Of a stretch of 64,000 nt of DNA, positions 51,883 through 61,979 are shown piece by piece; positions within the stretch are counted from its first letter, which is position 1; each line of letters opens with the position of its first letter. The translations under genes and the position numbers were made by a program. This DNA is from an uncultured Eubacteriales bacterium (lineage in GTDB: Bacteria > Bacillota > Clostridia > Oscillospirales > Acutalibacteraceae): assembly GCA_934446475.1 (NCBI GenBank), contig CAKSEH010000001.1, positions 209,591 to 273,590 of the forward strand, written 5' to 3'. The notes under the pieces were generated by a model that saw only the letters and a program-made list of their open reading frames with translations, was not told the origin of the DNA and did not search any database.

Positions 51883-53832
51883 TTATTGTATTTTAACACA
51901 TATTACAGAATTTTCAAATACGAATTCCGTCTCACAACCGTTTACCTTAACCGATTTAACCGGCTTTTCGCTGAACAGCTTAAGAGTTCCGCTCCCGTTT
52001 ACGGTAACATCTATATTACCGTTTTCAAAGTTAAATTCGCTTACGGCAGCACTGCCGTTAAGTTTTCCTTCAAGTCCGATAATTGCGGCTCCGTCTACAA
52101 CCGGCGATACCGTTAAAAGATCTCCGCCGTAAACAGGATACTTAACATTTATTTTATCGTTTAAAGAAAGTCTGTGAACGGTTTTATCCTTAAAGCCAAA
52201 CATTATGAAATCGTTGCCGTTTATTCCGTAAACGTCGGACGGCGAAACCGTTCCCTCAAGCTCACTTCCGCAAAGATTCATAACGCCTAAAATATGAGTT
52301 TTGTTATTGTGATTGAAGACTTTAAGAATTTTTCTGTCGTTTATCGGATGATACATAAGACAATCCGCCGTGGGTCTGCCGACATCATTTGCACGGAGCA
52401 ATGTGCCGTCATCAAGGCAAAGAGACTTTATAAGCTCATAATCGTGGTTATTAAGTTCATCGGAAACATATACTATAGATCCGCTCGCAACCCTTCCTAC
52501 AGCCTCAACAAACGAATCTTCTTTACTGCTCCAGAACATATCCCAGTCAGGATATGCTATGGGATACATCCAGTAACTGTTCAGTGCGTTTGAGGCAAGA
52601 AAACCGTAATTAACGATTGACGAGTTATAATCATCTCCCGAACGCACAAGATTTGTGTTCTTCATCCTATATAACATATCGTTTGAACAGGACATGCAGT
52701 TCAAGCAGTTATTATCAAAATTCTTATAAACAGAATTCTCAAGTCCCTCACGGTATGTATCCATAGATTTTATCCTTCCGCCGGCGTTTTCACAAAGTCC
52801 CTCGAAAAGATACTGAACATCGATTTTAACACCGTCTATACCGACGGATTTAAGATAAGAATGGAATGCGTCGTAAAACTCTCCCGCCTTTTCGGGCTTT
52901 ATCGGATGATGTGCAAACTGCTTATTCATACCGTCCGCCATATCGTTAAATCGGCTCGGAGCAGTCATATAAACATCTTTTTCTTCGCCGTAATCTCCGA
53001 CATTGTTTCCTGCCCAATAGCCCATAGAAGCGTGCCAGACAAGAAACTGTTTAAGACCGTATTCTTTCTTTGCGGTTTTTGTAAGTCCCTTTAAACCGTT
53101 TTTAAATTTCTCCCGATTTTCCGAAAACTCGGTCATAACACGGGAGCCTATAGGCATAGTGTCGGTCGTTGAAAGCCAGCCGTCGTCCATTAAAACATAT
53201 CCAAGCTGAACACCGTTTTTCTTAAATTCATCAAGACCCGATATCACTTTTTCGCCGTCAACATCAAAATAAAATGCGTTCCAGGTGCACCAACCGAGAA
53301 GTTTTAACATCTCGGGCATTTTTTTATCCTTTCTGAAATTAAAGGACTTAAGTTTTTCTTTAAGGTCTTTTGCGGCATTTTCCATTAAAGCGTAAGGGTC
53401 GTTTGAGCAGGCGATATACAAAAGTTCACCCGAAGAAACGCTTATCTCATCGCTTCCCGTAACGCCGTTTAAGGACAGCTGACCGTTTTCATACTGCAAT
53501 GCGCCTCTCGAAAGCTTATCATAAATCGGAAGCATCAGAACATAATCTCCCGATTCCCTGTAAATAAGCAGACAAAGGGTTTCTTTTTTAAGCTGTGAAA
53601 TATCGGTGCCGCAGGCGGCGCCCATAAACATCATATTGTTTCTAAAGCAAGACATAAATCTTTTGACATTGCAGGGATTACCGATATCATAATTGACCTC
53701 TTTGCCGTTTTCAGCAGTCGTTACCGTTAAAAAGGCTCCGTATTTTGCATTCAAAACGGATTTTATTCCATTTGCGTTTTCAAGCACTTCACCGTCATTA
53801 AAAGCAAGCCTGCCATCCTTACAAATCCACAT
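51883..53832 (-). CDS. GH36-family glycosidase, raffinose-synthase/Sip1 type
   Basis: 649 residues. LGWCTWNAFYFDVDGEKVI (about 196-214) and YVLMDDGWLSTTDTMP are the GH36 core; DGVKIDVQYLF holds the nucleophile Asp, and VRSGDDYNS the acid/base. The N- and C-terminal beta domains are complete. The subgroup contains alpha-galactosidases and raffinose synthases; activity in gut Clostridia is probably alpha-galactosidase-like. No signal peptide, so it is cytosolic and acts on imported sugar. It lies 10 bp after the GH31 gene. Confidence 0.88.
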   Translation of the reverse strand: MWICKDGRLAFNDGEVLENANGIKSVLNAKYGAFLTVTTAENGKEVNYDIGNPCNVKRFMSCFRNNMMFMGAACGTDISQLKKETLCLLIYRESGDYVLMLPIYDKLSRGALQYENGQLSLNGVTGSDEISVSSGELLYIACSNDPYALMENAAKDLKEKLKSFNFRKDKKMPEMLKLLGWCTWNAFYFDVDGEKVISGLDEFKKNGVQLGYVLMDDGWLSTTDTMPIGSRVMTEFSENREKFKNGLKGLTKTAKKEYGLKQFLVWHASMGYWAGNNVGDYGEEKDVYMTAPSRFNDMADGMNKQFAHHPIKPEKAGEFYDAFHSYLKSVGIDGVKIDVQYLFEGLCENAGGRIKSMDTYREGLENSVYKNFDNNCLNCMSCSNDMLYRMKNTNLVRSGDDYNSSIVNYGFLASNALNSYWMYPIAYPDWDMFWSSKEDSFVEAVGRVASGSIVYVSDELNNHDYELIKSLCLDDGTLLRANDVGRPTADCLMYHPINDRKILKVFNHNNKTHILGVMNLCGSELEGTVSPSDVYGINGNDFIMFGFKDKTVHRLSLNDKINVKYPVYGGDLLTVSPVVDGAAIIGLEGKLNGSAAVSEFNFENGNIDVTVNGSGTLKLFSEKPVKSVKVNGCETEFVFENSVICVKIQ

Positions 53833-53842
53833 AAAATTCTCC

Positions 53843-56266
53843 TTAAATCAAATCTATTATTTCAGATACAGCGTCAAACATATTTCCGGATTCTTCGGGG
53901 CAGGCCTTCTTTGCGGCATCGACACGGTTTGAAAGTTCTATTTTTTCATCGGTGAGCCTTGAATAAGCCTGATATTTTGACCAGCTGTTTGAAATCTCGG
54001 AATTCACCATAATGTCAAACAGACGCTGCTTGTAATTTTCGTTTGCCGACAGCAGACTGCCCCTTGAAACAAGTGTTATAACCGTTTCGTCCGCTGTGGG
54101 TATTTCGGAAATTTCCAAAACCGCAGTGTTTGTTTTTTCATCATAGCTTATTGTGGATTTTATTTTTTTGCCGCCTGAGATAGCCTCCGCAAGCACATCT
54201 TCGGAGAAGCCTCTTAAATATATTTTATAATTGCGCTTCTCGGGAATAACCGAAAGATTACCCTCAGGTCTTTTAATTGTAAACACGCTCTTTTGATCCG
54301 TATAGCAAATTGTATATTCGCTGACGGCAAAATCGCCGTTTTTATAAGCGTTGCTTTCTCCGTCATCCTCATAAAGTCTGAACGAGTTCGACGCTCCCGC
54401 AAAGACATAAAGCTCAATATTCTCCTTAGGTCCCAACACATTATCGCCTTTTATATGTGAGTTCATAGGAATAATAGCACCTGCTTTTGCAAACAACGGG
54501 AATGAATAAATGTCACGGTAAACCGAAAGTTCTCTTCCTCCTTCATAAACATTTCCGGTGAAGAAGTCTATCCATTTTCCGTCAGGCAGCCAGACATCGG
54601 TCTTCGCAAGTGCGGTGACCGAATCGGAATGTTCCGTTACCGGACAAACAAGAAGCTCGCTGCCGAAGAAATACTGATTTTTATAACTGTATGCCTGCTC
54701 GGCTTCCGGATAATAATAATAAAGCGGCGTGCAAAGAGCCTCGCCCTTAGTATGTGCACGGTAGTTAAGCGTATAAATATACGGAAACAGTTTATGCCTG
54801 AGTCTCAGCATCTGCTCGGCTGCCTTTTGTGCATCTGCAGGAAATCTCCACGGTTCCTTACTTACAAAATCATAATTTGTACTGTGCAAGCGGCAAACAG
54901 GTGAAAAAACGCCGAACTGTATCCACCTTACATAAAGCTCCTTATCACGGGTTCCGTGCTGAAAACCGCCTATATCGTGGCTCCAATAAGGGAAGCCTAT
55001 ATTTGCGGCAGTTGCGGTAAAATACGGTTCAAAAGAAAAAGAATCCCAGTTTATATATGCGTCGCCCGAAAATCCGACATAAAATCGCTGACTTCCCGGT
55101 CCGGAATATCTCGAGAAATACATCGGGCGTTTACTGCTCCGTTCACAGTCAAGCGTGTGCATATGATTTAAAATCCAAAGCGGGTCAAGACCCTTCATAC
55201 CGCTCTCTGTACCCTGCTGCCAATCCATCCACCAAAAATCAACGCCGTTTTCCTCGTAAGGGTGATGCAAAAGATCAAAATAAGGTTTCCAGAAATCTTT
55301 ATTTTCAGGTTCAAATTTAACGGTTTCTTTGGTTTTAGGGTCTATTCCCATAGCCTTTGCCATTTCGGCATACATATCCTCGTGGTCTTGAACACCCTGT
55401 GCCGGGTGAACATTAAGTGAGGGGTGAAGATTATGCGAATGCAGCCATTTTAAAAATCTCTTGTAATCGGGAAAAAGCCGTGTGTTCCAGGAATATCCCG
55501 TCCACTCGTCCTTAGCAGGCTTGCCGCCCTCCCCTCTCGACCAATGCCAGTCCATATCTATAACCGAAACCGAGAGCGGAATATCATTTTCCTCAAAATC
55601 GCTTATAAGCTTTTTATAGCTTTTTTCACTGTAGTTTTCAAAGCGGCTCCACCAGTTACCGAAAACATAAGCAGGAAGCAGCGGCGGTGTGCCAGTAAGT
55701 TTATAAAGCGCCTTTGTGGCGGCAAAATAATCGTGACCGTATCCGAAGAAATAGATATCCGTTATCTCATCTCTTCTCTCATTTACCCAGCCGTCCTCAA
55801 GAACGGTAAGACTTTTGCTGTCGTCCAAAACAGCATACCCGACTCTTGAGCAAACGCCCTCGCCGAGCGTAACTCCACGCTCGACAAATATGCCGTCAAG
55901 CGTTCGGTAGGTTCCTTTAAGGGTATCCGGCTCATCGCCGAAATGCCATACCGTTTCTTTACCGTCGAAAAGCGTTTTGACTTCAAGGTCGCTTTTATCC
56001 GGCGGAAGCGATGTAACTGCACTCAGTGTAAGACAGGATGTTTTTATTACTGTTTTACCGCCGTTTTCCTCTATTCTAAAATCCGAGTAATCAAAAAGCC
56101 GGTTAATAACGCTTTGTGTCGCTCTGTCTTCAAACAATGCTTTAGGGTCGTATTCAATTCTTATAAGCCTGTCAGAAAGAACAGAAAACCTATAATTGCC
56201 CCTAACTATAACACTTTCGGCTCTCGCCTTTGAAGTATGGCTCCTACTGAAGTATTCCGGTAACAT
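53843..56266 (-). CDS. GH31-family alpha-glycosidase
   Basis: 807 residues. The catalytic barrel shows GTPPLLPAYVFGNWWSR, DIPLSVSVIDMDWHWS, DFWWMDWQQGTESG with the nucleophile Asp and FSGDAYINWDSFSFEPYF with the acid/base Asp; CPVTEHSDSVTALAK and the VWLPDGKWIDFFTG segment follow. GH31 enzymes split alpha-glucosides, alpha-xylosides or related bonds. A tail of about 70 residues after the usual beta domains is helical and extra. No signal peptide is apparent, so it acts in the cytosol. First of two cytosolic glycosidases in the run; ribosome binding site AAAGGAG. Confidence 0.9.
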   Translation of the reverse strand: MLPEYFSRSHTSKARAESVIVRGNYRFSVLSDRLIRIEYDPKALFEDRATQSVINRLFDYSDFRIEENGGKTVIKTSCLTLSAVTSLPPDKSDLEVKTLFDGKETVWHFGDEPDTLKGTYRTLDGIFVERGVTLGEGVCSRVGYAVLDDSKSLTVLEDGWVNERRDEITDIYFFGYGHDYFAATKALYKLTGTPPLLPAYVFGNWWSRFENYSEKSYKKLISDFEENDIPLSVSVIDMDWHWSRGEGGKPAKDEWTGYSWNTRLFPDYKRFLKWLHSHNLHPSLNVHPAQGVQDHEDMYAEMAKAMGIDPKTKETVKFEPENKDFWKPYFDLLHHPYEENGVDFWWMDWQQGTESGMKGLDPLWILNHMHTLDCERSSKRPMYFSRYSGPGSQRFYVGFSGDAYINWDSFSFEPYFTATAANIGFPYWSHDIGGFQHGTRDKELYVRWIQFGVFSPVCRLHSTNYDFVSKEPWRFPADAQKAAEQMLRLRHKLFPYIYTLNYRAHTKGEALCTPLYYYYPEAEQAYSYKNQYFFGSELLVCPVTEHSDSVTALAKTDVWLPDGKWIDFFTGNVYEGGRELSVYRDIYSFPLFAKAGAIIPMNSHIKGDNVLGPKENIELYVFAGASNSFRLYEDDGESNAYKNGDFAVSEYTICYTDQKSVFTIKRPEGNLSVIPEKRNYKIYLRGFSEDVLAEAISGGKKIKSTISYDEKTNTAVLEISEIPTADETVITLVSRGSLLSANENYKQRLFDIMVNSEISNSWSKYQAYSRLTDEKIELSNRVDAAKKACPEESGNMFDAVSEIIDLI

Positions 56267-56309
56267 AATACTGCTCCTTTAAGTTTAAATATGTGGATTT
56301 AAATATATA

Positions 56310-57314
56310 TTATTTTCCGGAGTTGCCCTTACCCGGCTTTTTAAAAATGATAACCGATACCGTTATCGCCGCTATTGCAAGAACAGTAACCGATATGCAA
56401 ACCGCAAGAATTATTGTTTTACTGTTATTATTGCTGCTCTCCGAATCGACCTGACTTTCCGAAGATACTGTGGTTTTGCCTGAACTTTGCGCTTTCTTTG
56501 CAGCCGCCTGCTGTTTTAATTTTTCTGCCTCTTGCCGCTTATAATAATCCTCAAAGCCCTCAAGCGCCTGTTCGTAATCTTTCTTGTCTTCTTTATATTC
56601 GTATGTATCGCTCTTTATAAGTTTTCCGTCAAGATCGTATATTCTGCCGCTTATAACGTTCATTATGCAAAGCCTTATGTTTGCTATTCTTGCGTCTGCC
56701 TCGGCGGGTTTTTCCGTGGCAAGCTGCATAGCGGCGGAAATGTAAATGTTTTCGTTTCCGGAATCGGAAGCCTTAACAAGTTCTTTTGTCCTCGTAACGC
56801 TCGTATTCCAATCATTTGCATCTTTTGCTTCGTGGAGTGTTTTACCGTACATAAGACCGAGTCTTACTTCAGAGAGTGCTCCGCTTTCATTTTGAACCCA
56901 TTGAGAAAGATACACCTGAAAATCGGCGGCATTACCTTTCCAATCATAAACTATGCAGGCCTGTTGACCCGGCTTTAGTTCCTCAACGACCGTAAGCGGA
57001 GTTATTATCCCATTCCACTGTGTATCACCTGTAAGCTTTATATATCTTACAGAGCCTTCGGTTAAAAGCTTTGCCGAATCCGCAACCTTTTTGCCGTCAA
57101 GTCCGGCCCAGTATTTAAAGCCCTCTGCAAAATCCCAGTTATGAATGCCGTCAAGCGGCGTGGTTTTGTTTATCTGATACTGCCTTACATACATACCCTC
57201 TTCGGGGGTGCCGTAATAATTTTCGTCCGTCTGACCGTCAGCCAAAACGGAAAGTGATGAAAAGGTTAAAATTGCGCAAACAAGCGAAATTAGAAATTTT
57301 ACTGTGGATTTCAT
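56310..57314 (-). CDS. Surface protein of the three-member paralogous family, copy 1
   Basis: 334 residues. Signal peptide (MKSTVKFLISLVCAILTFSS), then a short YGTPEEGMY motif, a jelly-roll-like domain with NWDFAEGFKYWAGLDG, PGQQACIVYDWKGNAADFQ, VYLSQW, DWNTSVTRT, ANIRLCIMN and SGRIYDLDGKLI, a Lys/Ala/Ser-rich coil and one C-terminal membrane helix (TIILAVCISVTVLAIAAITV) with a basic tail. The order and motifs recur in the proteins at 57.3 and 60.9 kb. Function unknown; the position among glycosidases and a solute-binding protein suggests carbohydrate capture at the surface. Type I membrane topology with the domain outside. Confidence 0.75.
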   Translation of the reverse strand: MKSTVKFLISLVCAILTFSSLSVLADGQTDENYYGTPEEGMYVRQYQINKTTPLDGIHNWDFAEGFKYWAGLDGKKVADSAKLLTEGSVRYIKLTGDTQWNGIITPLTVVEELKPGQQACIVYDWKGNAADFQVYLSQWVQNESGALSEVRLGLMYGKTLHEAKDANDWNTSVTRTKELVKASDSGNENIYISAAMQLATEKPAEADARIANIRLCIMNVISGRIYDLDGKLIKSDTYEYKEDKKDYEQALEGFEDYYKRQEAEKLKQQAAAKKAQSSGKTTVSSESQVDSESSNNNSKTIILAVCISVTVLAIAAITVSVIIFKKPGKGNSGK

Positions 57315-57318
57315 AAAG

Positions 57319-58338
57319 TCACTCCTCTTCGTTTATATCTTTATCTTCCTTTTTATCCATTTCTTCAAGCATTTCGGAAAAGGACTTGTTTTTATCCTTT
57401 TTGCTCCTTACCGCCTTTACTATAATAGACGGCGCTATTGCAAGCACGGCGGCAAGCGCTATTGTGCCGACAATAATGATAGTGTGTATAAGTTCCTCAT
57501 TATCTCCGCCCTGTTCATCCTGATTTATATCAAGCTGAGCCTGCGGGTCTGTGTTTTGCCTGTCTGAGGGGTCATAAACCTCCGTCGGCTCCTCCGCATC
57601 GCTTTCATTTCTTGCTTCACCCTTAATTTCGTTGCCGTCAGGATCGTATATTACTTCATTTTCATTTGTATATGCAAGTCTTAAATTGTCGATTTTAATG
57701 CCCGCTGCAGGTGCTGTGAGACTAAGTTTTATAAAGAAATAAAGCTCATAATATCCGCCGTCCGGCACCATTACGGGATAAATCGGTTTTGTGACGACGG
57801 TATTCCATTCGGTCTCATTTTTAGCTTCGTATAAAACCTTCCACACGCCCGATGAAAGTGTTTTGGTTCTGTTTATGTCCCACTGCACAAGTGAAGCGTT
57901 AACCTGCGTCGGCATACTGCAATCATAAACCAAAACAATAGGCTTGCCGGCAAGCAACTTTGCGGCGGAAAATCTCAGCGTTGTCAGTCCGTCGCCGGCG
58001 GCAGCCGTTTCCTTAAACTCAAGGTACTTGTTTTCTCCCGAGGCGGATACCGAAACAAAATCGCCGGGCGCCTTATTATTAAGTCCGCCCCAAAATTTAA
58101 GGCCCAAAGAAAAATCGCCGTTCATAAATCCGGGTAAAGACGCTACATCGTTTACGGTATAGCCATCGGCGAAGGTTATTCCCGCTTCGGGTGTTCCGTA
58201 ACTCTCCGAGGAGTAAGCATCTGCCGCAGTTTCCGTCTTATCTTTTTTTTCGGCAGCAAGCGAACTGAAACCTACAGCCCCCGACACAGTAACGGCAAAA
58301 GCAGTTATAAAAGATAAAATTTTCAAATGCAGTTTCAT
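57319..58338 (-). CDS. Surface protein of the three-member paralogous family, copy 2
   Basis: 339 residues from the ATG at 58338-58336 (MKLHLKILSFITAFAVTVSG), chosen because GAGGA lies before it and it gives a good signal peptide; the frame is open to 58407. The body has SYGTPEAGITFADGY, NGDFSLGLKFWGGLNN, IVLVYDCSMPTQVN, SLVQWDINR, EWNTVVTKPIYP, IDNLRLAYTN and EVIYDPDGNEIKG, each matching its counterpart in copies 1 and 3. A membrane helix (IIIVGTIALAAVLAIAPSIIV) sits near the C-terminus, followed by a charged cytosolic tail of about 35 residues, longer than in the others. Confidence 0.72.
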   Translation of the reverse strand: MKLHLKILSFITAFAVTVSGAVGFSSLAAEKKDKTETAADAYSSESYGTPEAGITFADGYTVNDVASLPGFMNGDFSLGLKFWGGLNNKAPGDFVSVSASGENKYLEFKETAAAGDGLTTLRFSAAKLLAGKPIVLVYDCSMPTQVNASLVQWDINRTKTLSSGVWKVLYEAKNETEWNTVVTKPIYPVMVPDGGYYELYFFIKLSLTAPAAGIKIDNLRLAYTNENEVIYDPDGNEIKGEARNESDAEEPTEVYDPSDRQNTDPQAQLDINQDEQGGDNEELIHTIIIVGTIALAAVLAIAPSIIVKAVRSKKDKNKSFSEMLEEMDKKEDKDINEEE

Positions 58339-58454
58339 GATACTTAAATCCTCGTATAAAGCGCCGGAACAGCGGCTGCTGTAAAAGTTTTCCGTTTGCA
58401 GCATCAAAACACCGTTCCGGCGCCGATAATTATATTATTTTATATTCGTTAATG

Positions 58455-60854
58455 TTATTTTATTATAACAGGTTCTTTACCGAGATGTCCGACTTTGTAC
58501 TTAGCGTCACCGTCGGCACCCTTATTTCCTCTGAGAACAACATCAGCTTCGTGCTTATAAAGAGCTATATCTGTTGTCTCGCATTCTTTAAAGGTGTTTT
58601 TCTCTATAACAGGAGCATATATCCAGGCACCCTCCCAAGTGGGGAATGAACCGTCCTTCGAACCGTCCTCACGGGAAATTTCGCCTATCGCAAAACCGAC
58701 ACCGCCCTTACCGGTCCAACTGTCATTTGTGTAATCTCTGATATTTGAAACGCTGTTGTTTCTTATCAGCACACCGATACTGAGATTTCCGGGTATTTTA
58801 CCGGTCAGCGGATTAGTCACAACCATATTATATCTTATGCCTATACAGCAGCGTTCAATCTTATTATTCTGAACGATAGACCAGTTTACAAAGTTCTGAT
58901 CGCTGTCCTTTCCCGCATTGTATCGGGGGGAAATGCACAGACCGTAAGACATATTTTTGAATTCGTTACCGGTTATAAACATATTTGTAATATTACCGTA
59001 AGCCTGAACTCCCGTTGTTGCACCGGGGTCTTCGGCATAGTTTGAGTAACAGTCCATCTTATTATTATGAATTGCTATATTATCAAAGCATTTAGTAAGG
59101 AAAACTCTGCTTGTTGAATCGGGAACTATATCCCACGGCTCGTTTACGGTAATAACTTTCTTTTTAAAGGTTGAAACCGTTCTGTACTGTCCCTTGCCCT
59201 TACCGTCGATAATAGTGATTATGCAACCCTTTGAGGCCTGTTTTGTGAAATCATCAGGCATCGTAACATCAGTTTCGGTTGATGACTTTATCGGGCCGTT
59301 GTATAAGCGGGAAGTGTTTTCAAGCATTATCTGCTCGCCTGCGTTATCATTAGGAAGTCCCGCACGCTGAATATCATTGTTTCCTGCATAAAAGTCATAG
59401 CAGTGACCCTGAATTGCAAAGGCTCTGCCTATTGTAAGGTCGCCATCATCTATTCTGCCGGAAGGATCGTCATCAATATCCTTACCGTACATTTTATTGT
59501 TTGAAACATCAAACTCATCGGAATCCACCATAAATATTGAGTTCTGGTTATAGTAGTTCGTGCTGTAGAGCATACCCTTGTAGTTATTATTTCTTAAGAA
59601 TACCTTGCTTGAATTTCTTGTGCAAATAAGGCCTGTTGTTTCAAGTTCATTATTTTCTATTACAGCACACTTTGAATCGAGTATCTGTATCGGGAATACC
59701 ATACTGCATGACTTAAGGGAAGCGGAAGAGGTGAATTTACATCCGTGAATGTAAACCGACTTTGCACCGTTATTATTAGCTCCTCTTACGTTTATAAATC
59801 CTGACTTGATTTTTGAATCCCTGATCGCTTCAAATGCAAGACCCGTAAACTCGATAGGAGAAGCGGTGACTTCGAAAACATAACCGTCAAGCTTAACACT
59901 GGCTACAACTATTGATTTGTCGGTTCCTGCACCCTCAAATTTAAGAGCTTTATCAACATTAAGCGCAGATTTGCAAAGGTAAGTACCCCTCGGGAAATAG
60001 ATTATATCGCCGTCATTTGCAGAGTCGATCGCTGCCTGAATAAAGGCTGTATCGTCATTATTTTTCTTGTTCGGTATTGCGCCGAAATCGGTAACATCTA
60101 TTTTTTCCCCGCCAAACTGAACAGGCGCACTTTTAACATATGTTATCTGCTCGTCGGAATCGGCAAAACCGAGGTCTCCGCCGTGACCGTTATGCACTCT
60201 TATTGTATATTTTTCATTTTCGGTAAGACAAGACGGTATCTTAATCGTTACCTTGTATGGATCGGCATATGTAACTTCCGCTTCGCAGTATTTTTTCTCA
60301 GAAACTAAGTAAATATGCGTCTTATCGGCACCGTCTGCATTGCCGTTTGTAAGGTTTTCGCCGTAAATCGATAACTCTTCATCTGCCGTAACTGTTGTGA
60401 GGCCAATCCACCACACAGCAGGCTTGTTTATAAGCTTTATATCGCTCGTTCCGTTTGCGGATTTTACATAAACACCGTACATACCGTACTTAACGGAACT
60501 GTCTATAGTGACAGCCATATTTGTATCATCGGTAACGGTTGTTTTGGCTTCGTATTCTTTGCCGTTTGACTTATCGGTTTGAGCATAGATATAAGCCTTC
60601 GCACCCGTAAAGCCTTCTCCTGCGACGGTTATTGTCGTATCCGGTCCCGCTTGCTTAGAAACGGTAGCCACAACCGGCGCACCCGCACCGCTTGATTTGA
60701 TATCGGGGAGTTTGAATACATCTCCCGGCGCAGAAGGCGCACCGTCCTTCATAGTCACAATAACTTTTTTTTCGCCGCCGTTTGCCCCGTTACAGGCCGC
60801 AAATGAAAAAATAAGGCAAGCCGAAAGGAATGCTGCAGCAAGTTTTTTAAACAT
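58455..60854 (-). CDS. Secreted beta-helix lipoprotein (pectate-lyase-3-like)
   Basis: 799 residues. The lipobox IFSFAAC gives a lipidated Cys at about residue 21. Residues 40-220 contain IPT/TIG-like beta sandwich repeats (APVVATVSKQAGPDTTITVAG). From about 245 a right-handed beta-helix of the pectate lyase 3 family begins: VTDFGAIPNKKNNDDTAFIQ-AAIDSANDGDIIYFPRGTYLC, with turns rich in NN and NNK to the end. Such helices split or bind polysaccharides, often uronic-acid or rhamnose rich. It has no membrane anchor besides the lipid. It lies between copies 2 and 3 of the surface-protein family. Confidence 0.85.
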   Translation of the reverse strand: MFKKLAAAFLSACLIFSFAACNGANGGEKKVIVTMKDGAPSAPGDVFKLPDIKSSGAGAPVVATVSKQAGPDTTITVAGEGFTGAKAYIYAQTDKSNGKEYEAKTTVTDDTNMAVTIDSSVKYGMYGVYVKSANGTSDIKLINKPAVWWIGLTTVTADEELSIYGENLTNGNADGADKTHIYLVSEKKYCEAEVTYADPYKVTIKIPSCLTENEKYTIRVHNGHGGDLGFADSDEQITYVKSAPVQFGGEKIDVTDFGAIPNKKNNDDTAFIQAAIDSANDGDIIYFPRGTYLCKSALNVDKALKFEGAGTDKSIVVASVKLDGYVFEVTASPIEFTGLAFEAIRDSKIKSGFINVRGANNNGAKSVYIHGCKFTSSASLKSCSMVFPIQILDSKCAVIENNELETTGLICTRNSSKVFLRNNNYKGMLYSTNYYNQNSIFMVDSDEFDVSNNKMYGKDIDDDPSGRIDDGDLTIGRAFAIQGHCYDFYAGNNDIQRAGLPNDNAGEQIMLENTSRLYNGPIKSSTETDVTMPDDFTKQASKGCIITIIDGKGKGQYRTVSTFKKKVITVNEPWDIVPDSTSRVFLTKCFDNIAIHNNKMDCYSNYAEDPGATTGVQAYGNITNMFITGNEFKNMSYGLCISPRYNAGKDSDQNFVNWSIVQNNKIERCCIGIRYNMVVTNPLTGKIPGNLSIGVLIRNNSVSNIRDYTNDSWTGKGGVGFAIGEISREDGSKDGSFPTWEGAWIYAPVIEKNTFKECETTDIALYKHEADVVLRGNKGADGDAKYKVGHLGKEPVIIK

Positions 60855-60920
60855 ATTTTTTCTCCTTTTTAATATGTGGATTTTTTGAGTTTTAAAACCC
60901 TTTCAAAGGCAAAACCCGGA

Positions 60921-61979
60921 TTATTCTTTATTCTCGCTTTCGCTGTCTTTTGATTCAATTGTTAATTCTTTGTCATCCGATTTCGGTTCCGCATTGTTTG
61001 TCTTCTTTTTCTTAACAACAAGAGTTATAACAACCGCTGCTGCCGCAACAACTGCAACGCCTGCGCCTATTATTACATAAAGAAGCCAACCGAGGCCGTT
61101 ATCTTTTGTGTTTTTATTCACATTATTACCGCCCTTCGTGTCTTTATTTTCTTCTTCATTTATATCGAAATAAGGTTCGTCCTCTTCTACCTCTTCCTGA
61201 ACGCTTTCTTCTTCTATCGCCTGAAAGTCATAAAGAACAGTTTTCCCGTCAAGCGCATATATTTTCTTTTCATTTCTCTTATATATTCCGAGCTTAATGT
61301 TATCTATCTGAATATCGGTGCTTGCAGAAACAGCTTCTACTCTGAGGGTAAAATACAGTCCGGGGTCCTTACCCTCTTCGGGCTTGATTACTCCCGAAGT
61401 TCCGTCCTTACGGGGGTTGAAGGAATATGTAAACTGTGTTGTCCACTCATCGTCGCTTGCGGCCTCTTTTATTATTTGATTAGTGCCGAAAGCTATTCTG
61501 TTTTCTGTTCCGCCTTTAAGGTCGGCATTCATCGTCCACTGCTGCAAAACTATCTGAAAAGCAGAGGAACCTCTCCAATCATAAATCGGGACAAGCTCCT
61601 GACCCGGAGTTATATTTTCGAGTTTGAACGGAGCCGAGGATATATTCTGATAGTCCCCGTTTGTATTTGAAACAACATAGTGATTTCCGTTCTCTTCCTC
61701 AAGCTTAAAAAGCTCCTCGGCGTGGTACGGCTTTGAGGTCTGTTTATTCACAGACGATGATGACCAATACTTATATCCCTGTTCAAAATCTCCGTTATCG
61801 AAGCTCTGCCTGTAAGGATATTTAAAATAGTTCCAACCTGAAATACTGTTATCGGTTGTATAATATCCGTTGTCAAAGCTTCCGTAGTCTACCTCATCCG
61901 CCAGACAGGCAAAAGAGCCCCCCGCAATGAGTACTGCTGCAATAAACAGCATCAGAGTTTTTTTAATAGCCTTCTTCAT
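60921..61979 (-). CDS. Surface protein of the three-member paralogous family, copy 3
   Basis: 352 residues. Signal peptide (KKTLMLFIAAVLIAGGSFAC), YGSFDNGYYTTDN, then NGDFEQGYKYWSSSSV, LVPIYDWRGSSAFQ, IVLQQWT, DEWTTQFTYSF, IQIDNIKLGIYK and KKIYALDGKTVLYD, matching copies 1 and 2. An acidic, Asn-rich linker leads to a C-terminal membrane helix (LYVIIGAGVAVVAAAAVVITLV) and a charged tail. First of the trio in the transcription order. AAGGAG precedes its ATG. Confidence 0.75.
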   Translation of the reverse strand: MKKAIKKTLMLFIAAVLIAGGSFACLADEVDYGSFDNGYYTTDNSISGWNYFKYPYRQSFDNGDFEQGYKYWSSSSVNKQTSKPYHAEELFKLEEENGNHYVVSNTNGDYQNISSAPFKLENITPGQELVPIYDWRGSSAFQIVLQQWTMNADLKGGTENRIAFGTNQIIKEAASDDEWTTQFTYSFNPRKDGTSGVIKPEEGKDPGLYFTLRVEAVSASTDIQIDNIKLGIYKRNEKKIYALDGKTVLYDFQAIEEESVQEEVEEDEPYFDINEEENKDTKGGNNVNKNTKDNGLGWLLYVIIGAGVAVVAAAAVVITLVVKKKKTNNAEPKSDDKELTIESKDSESENKE

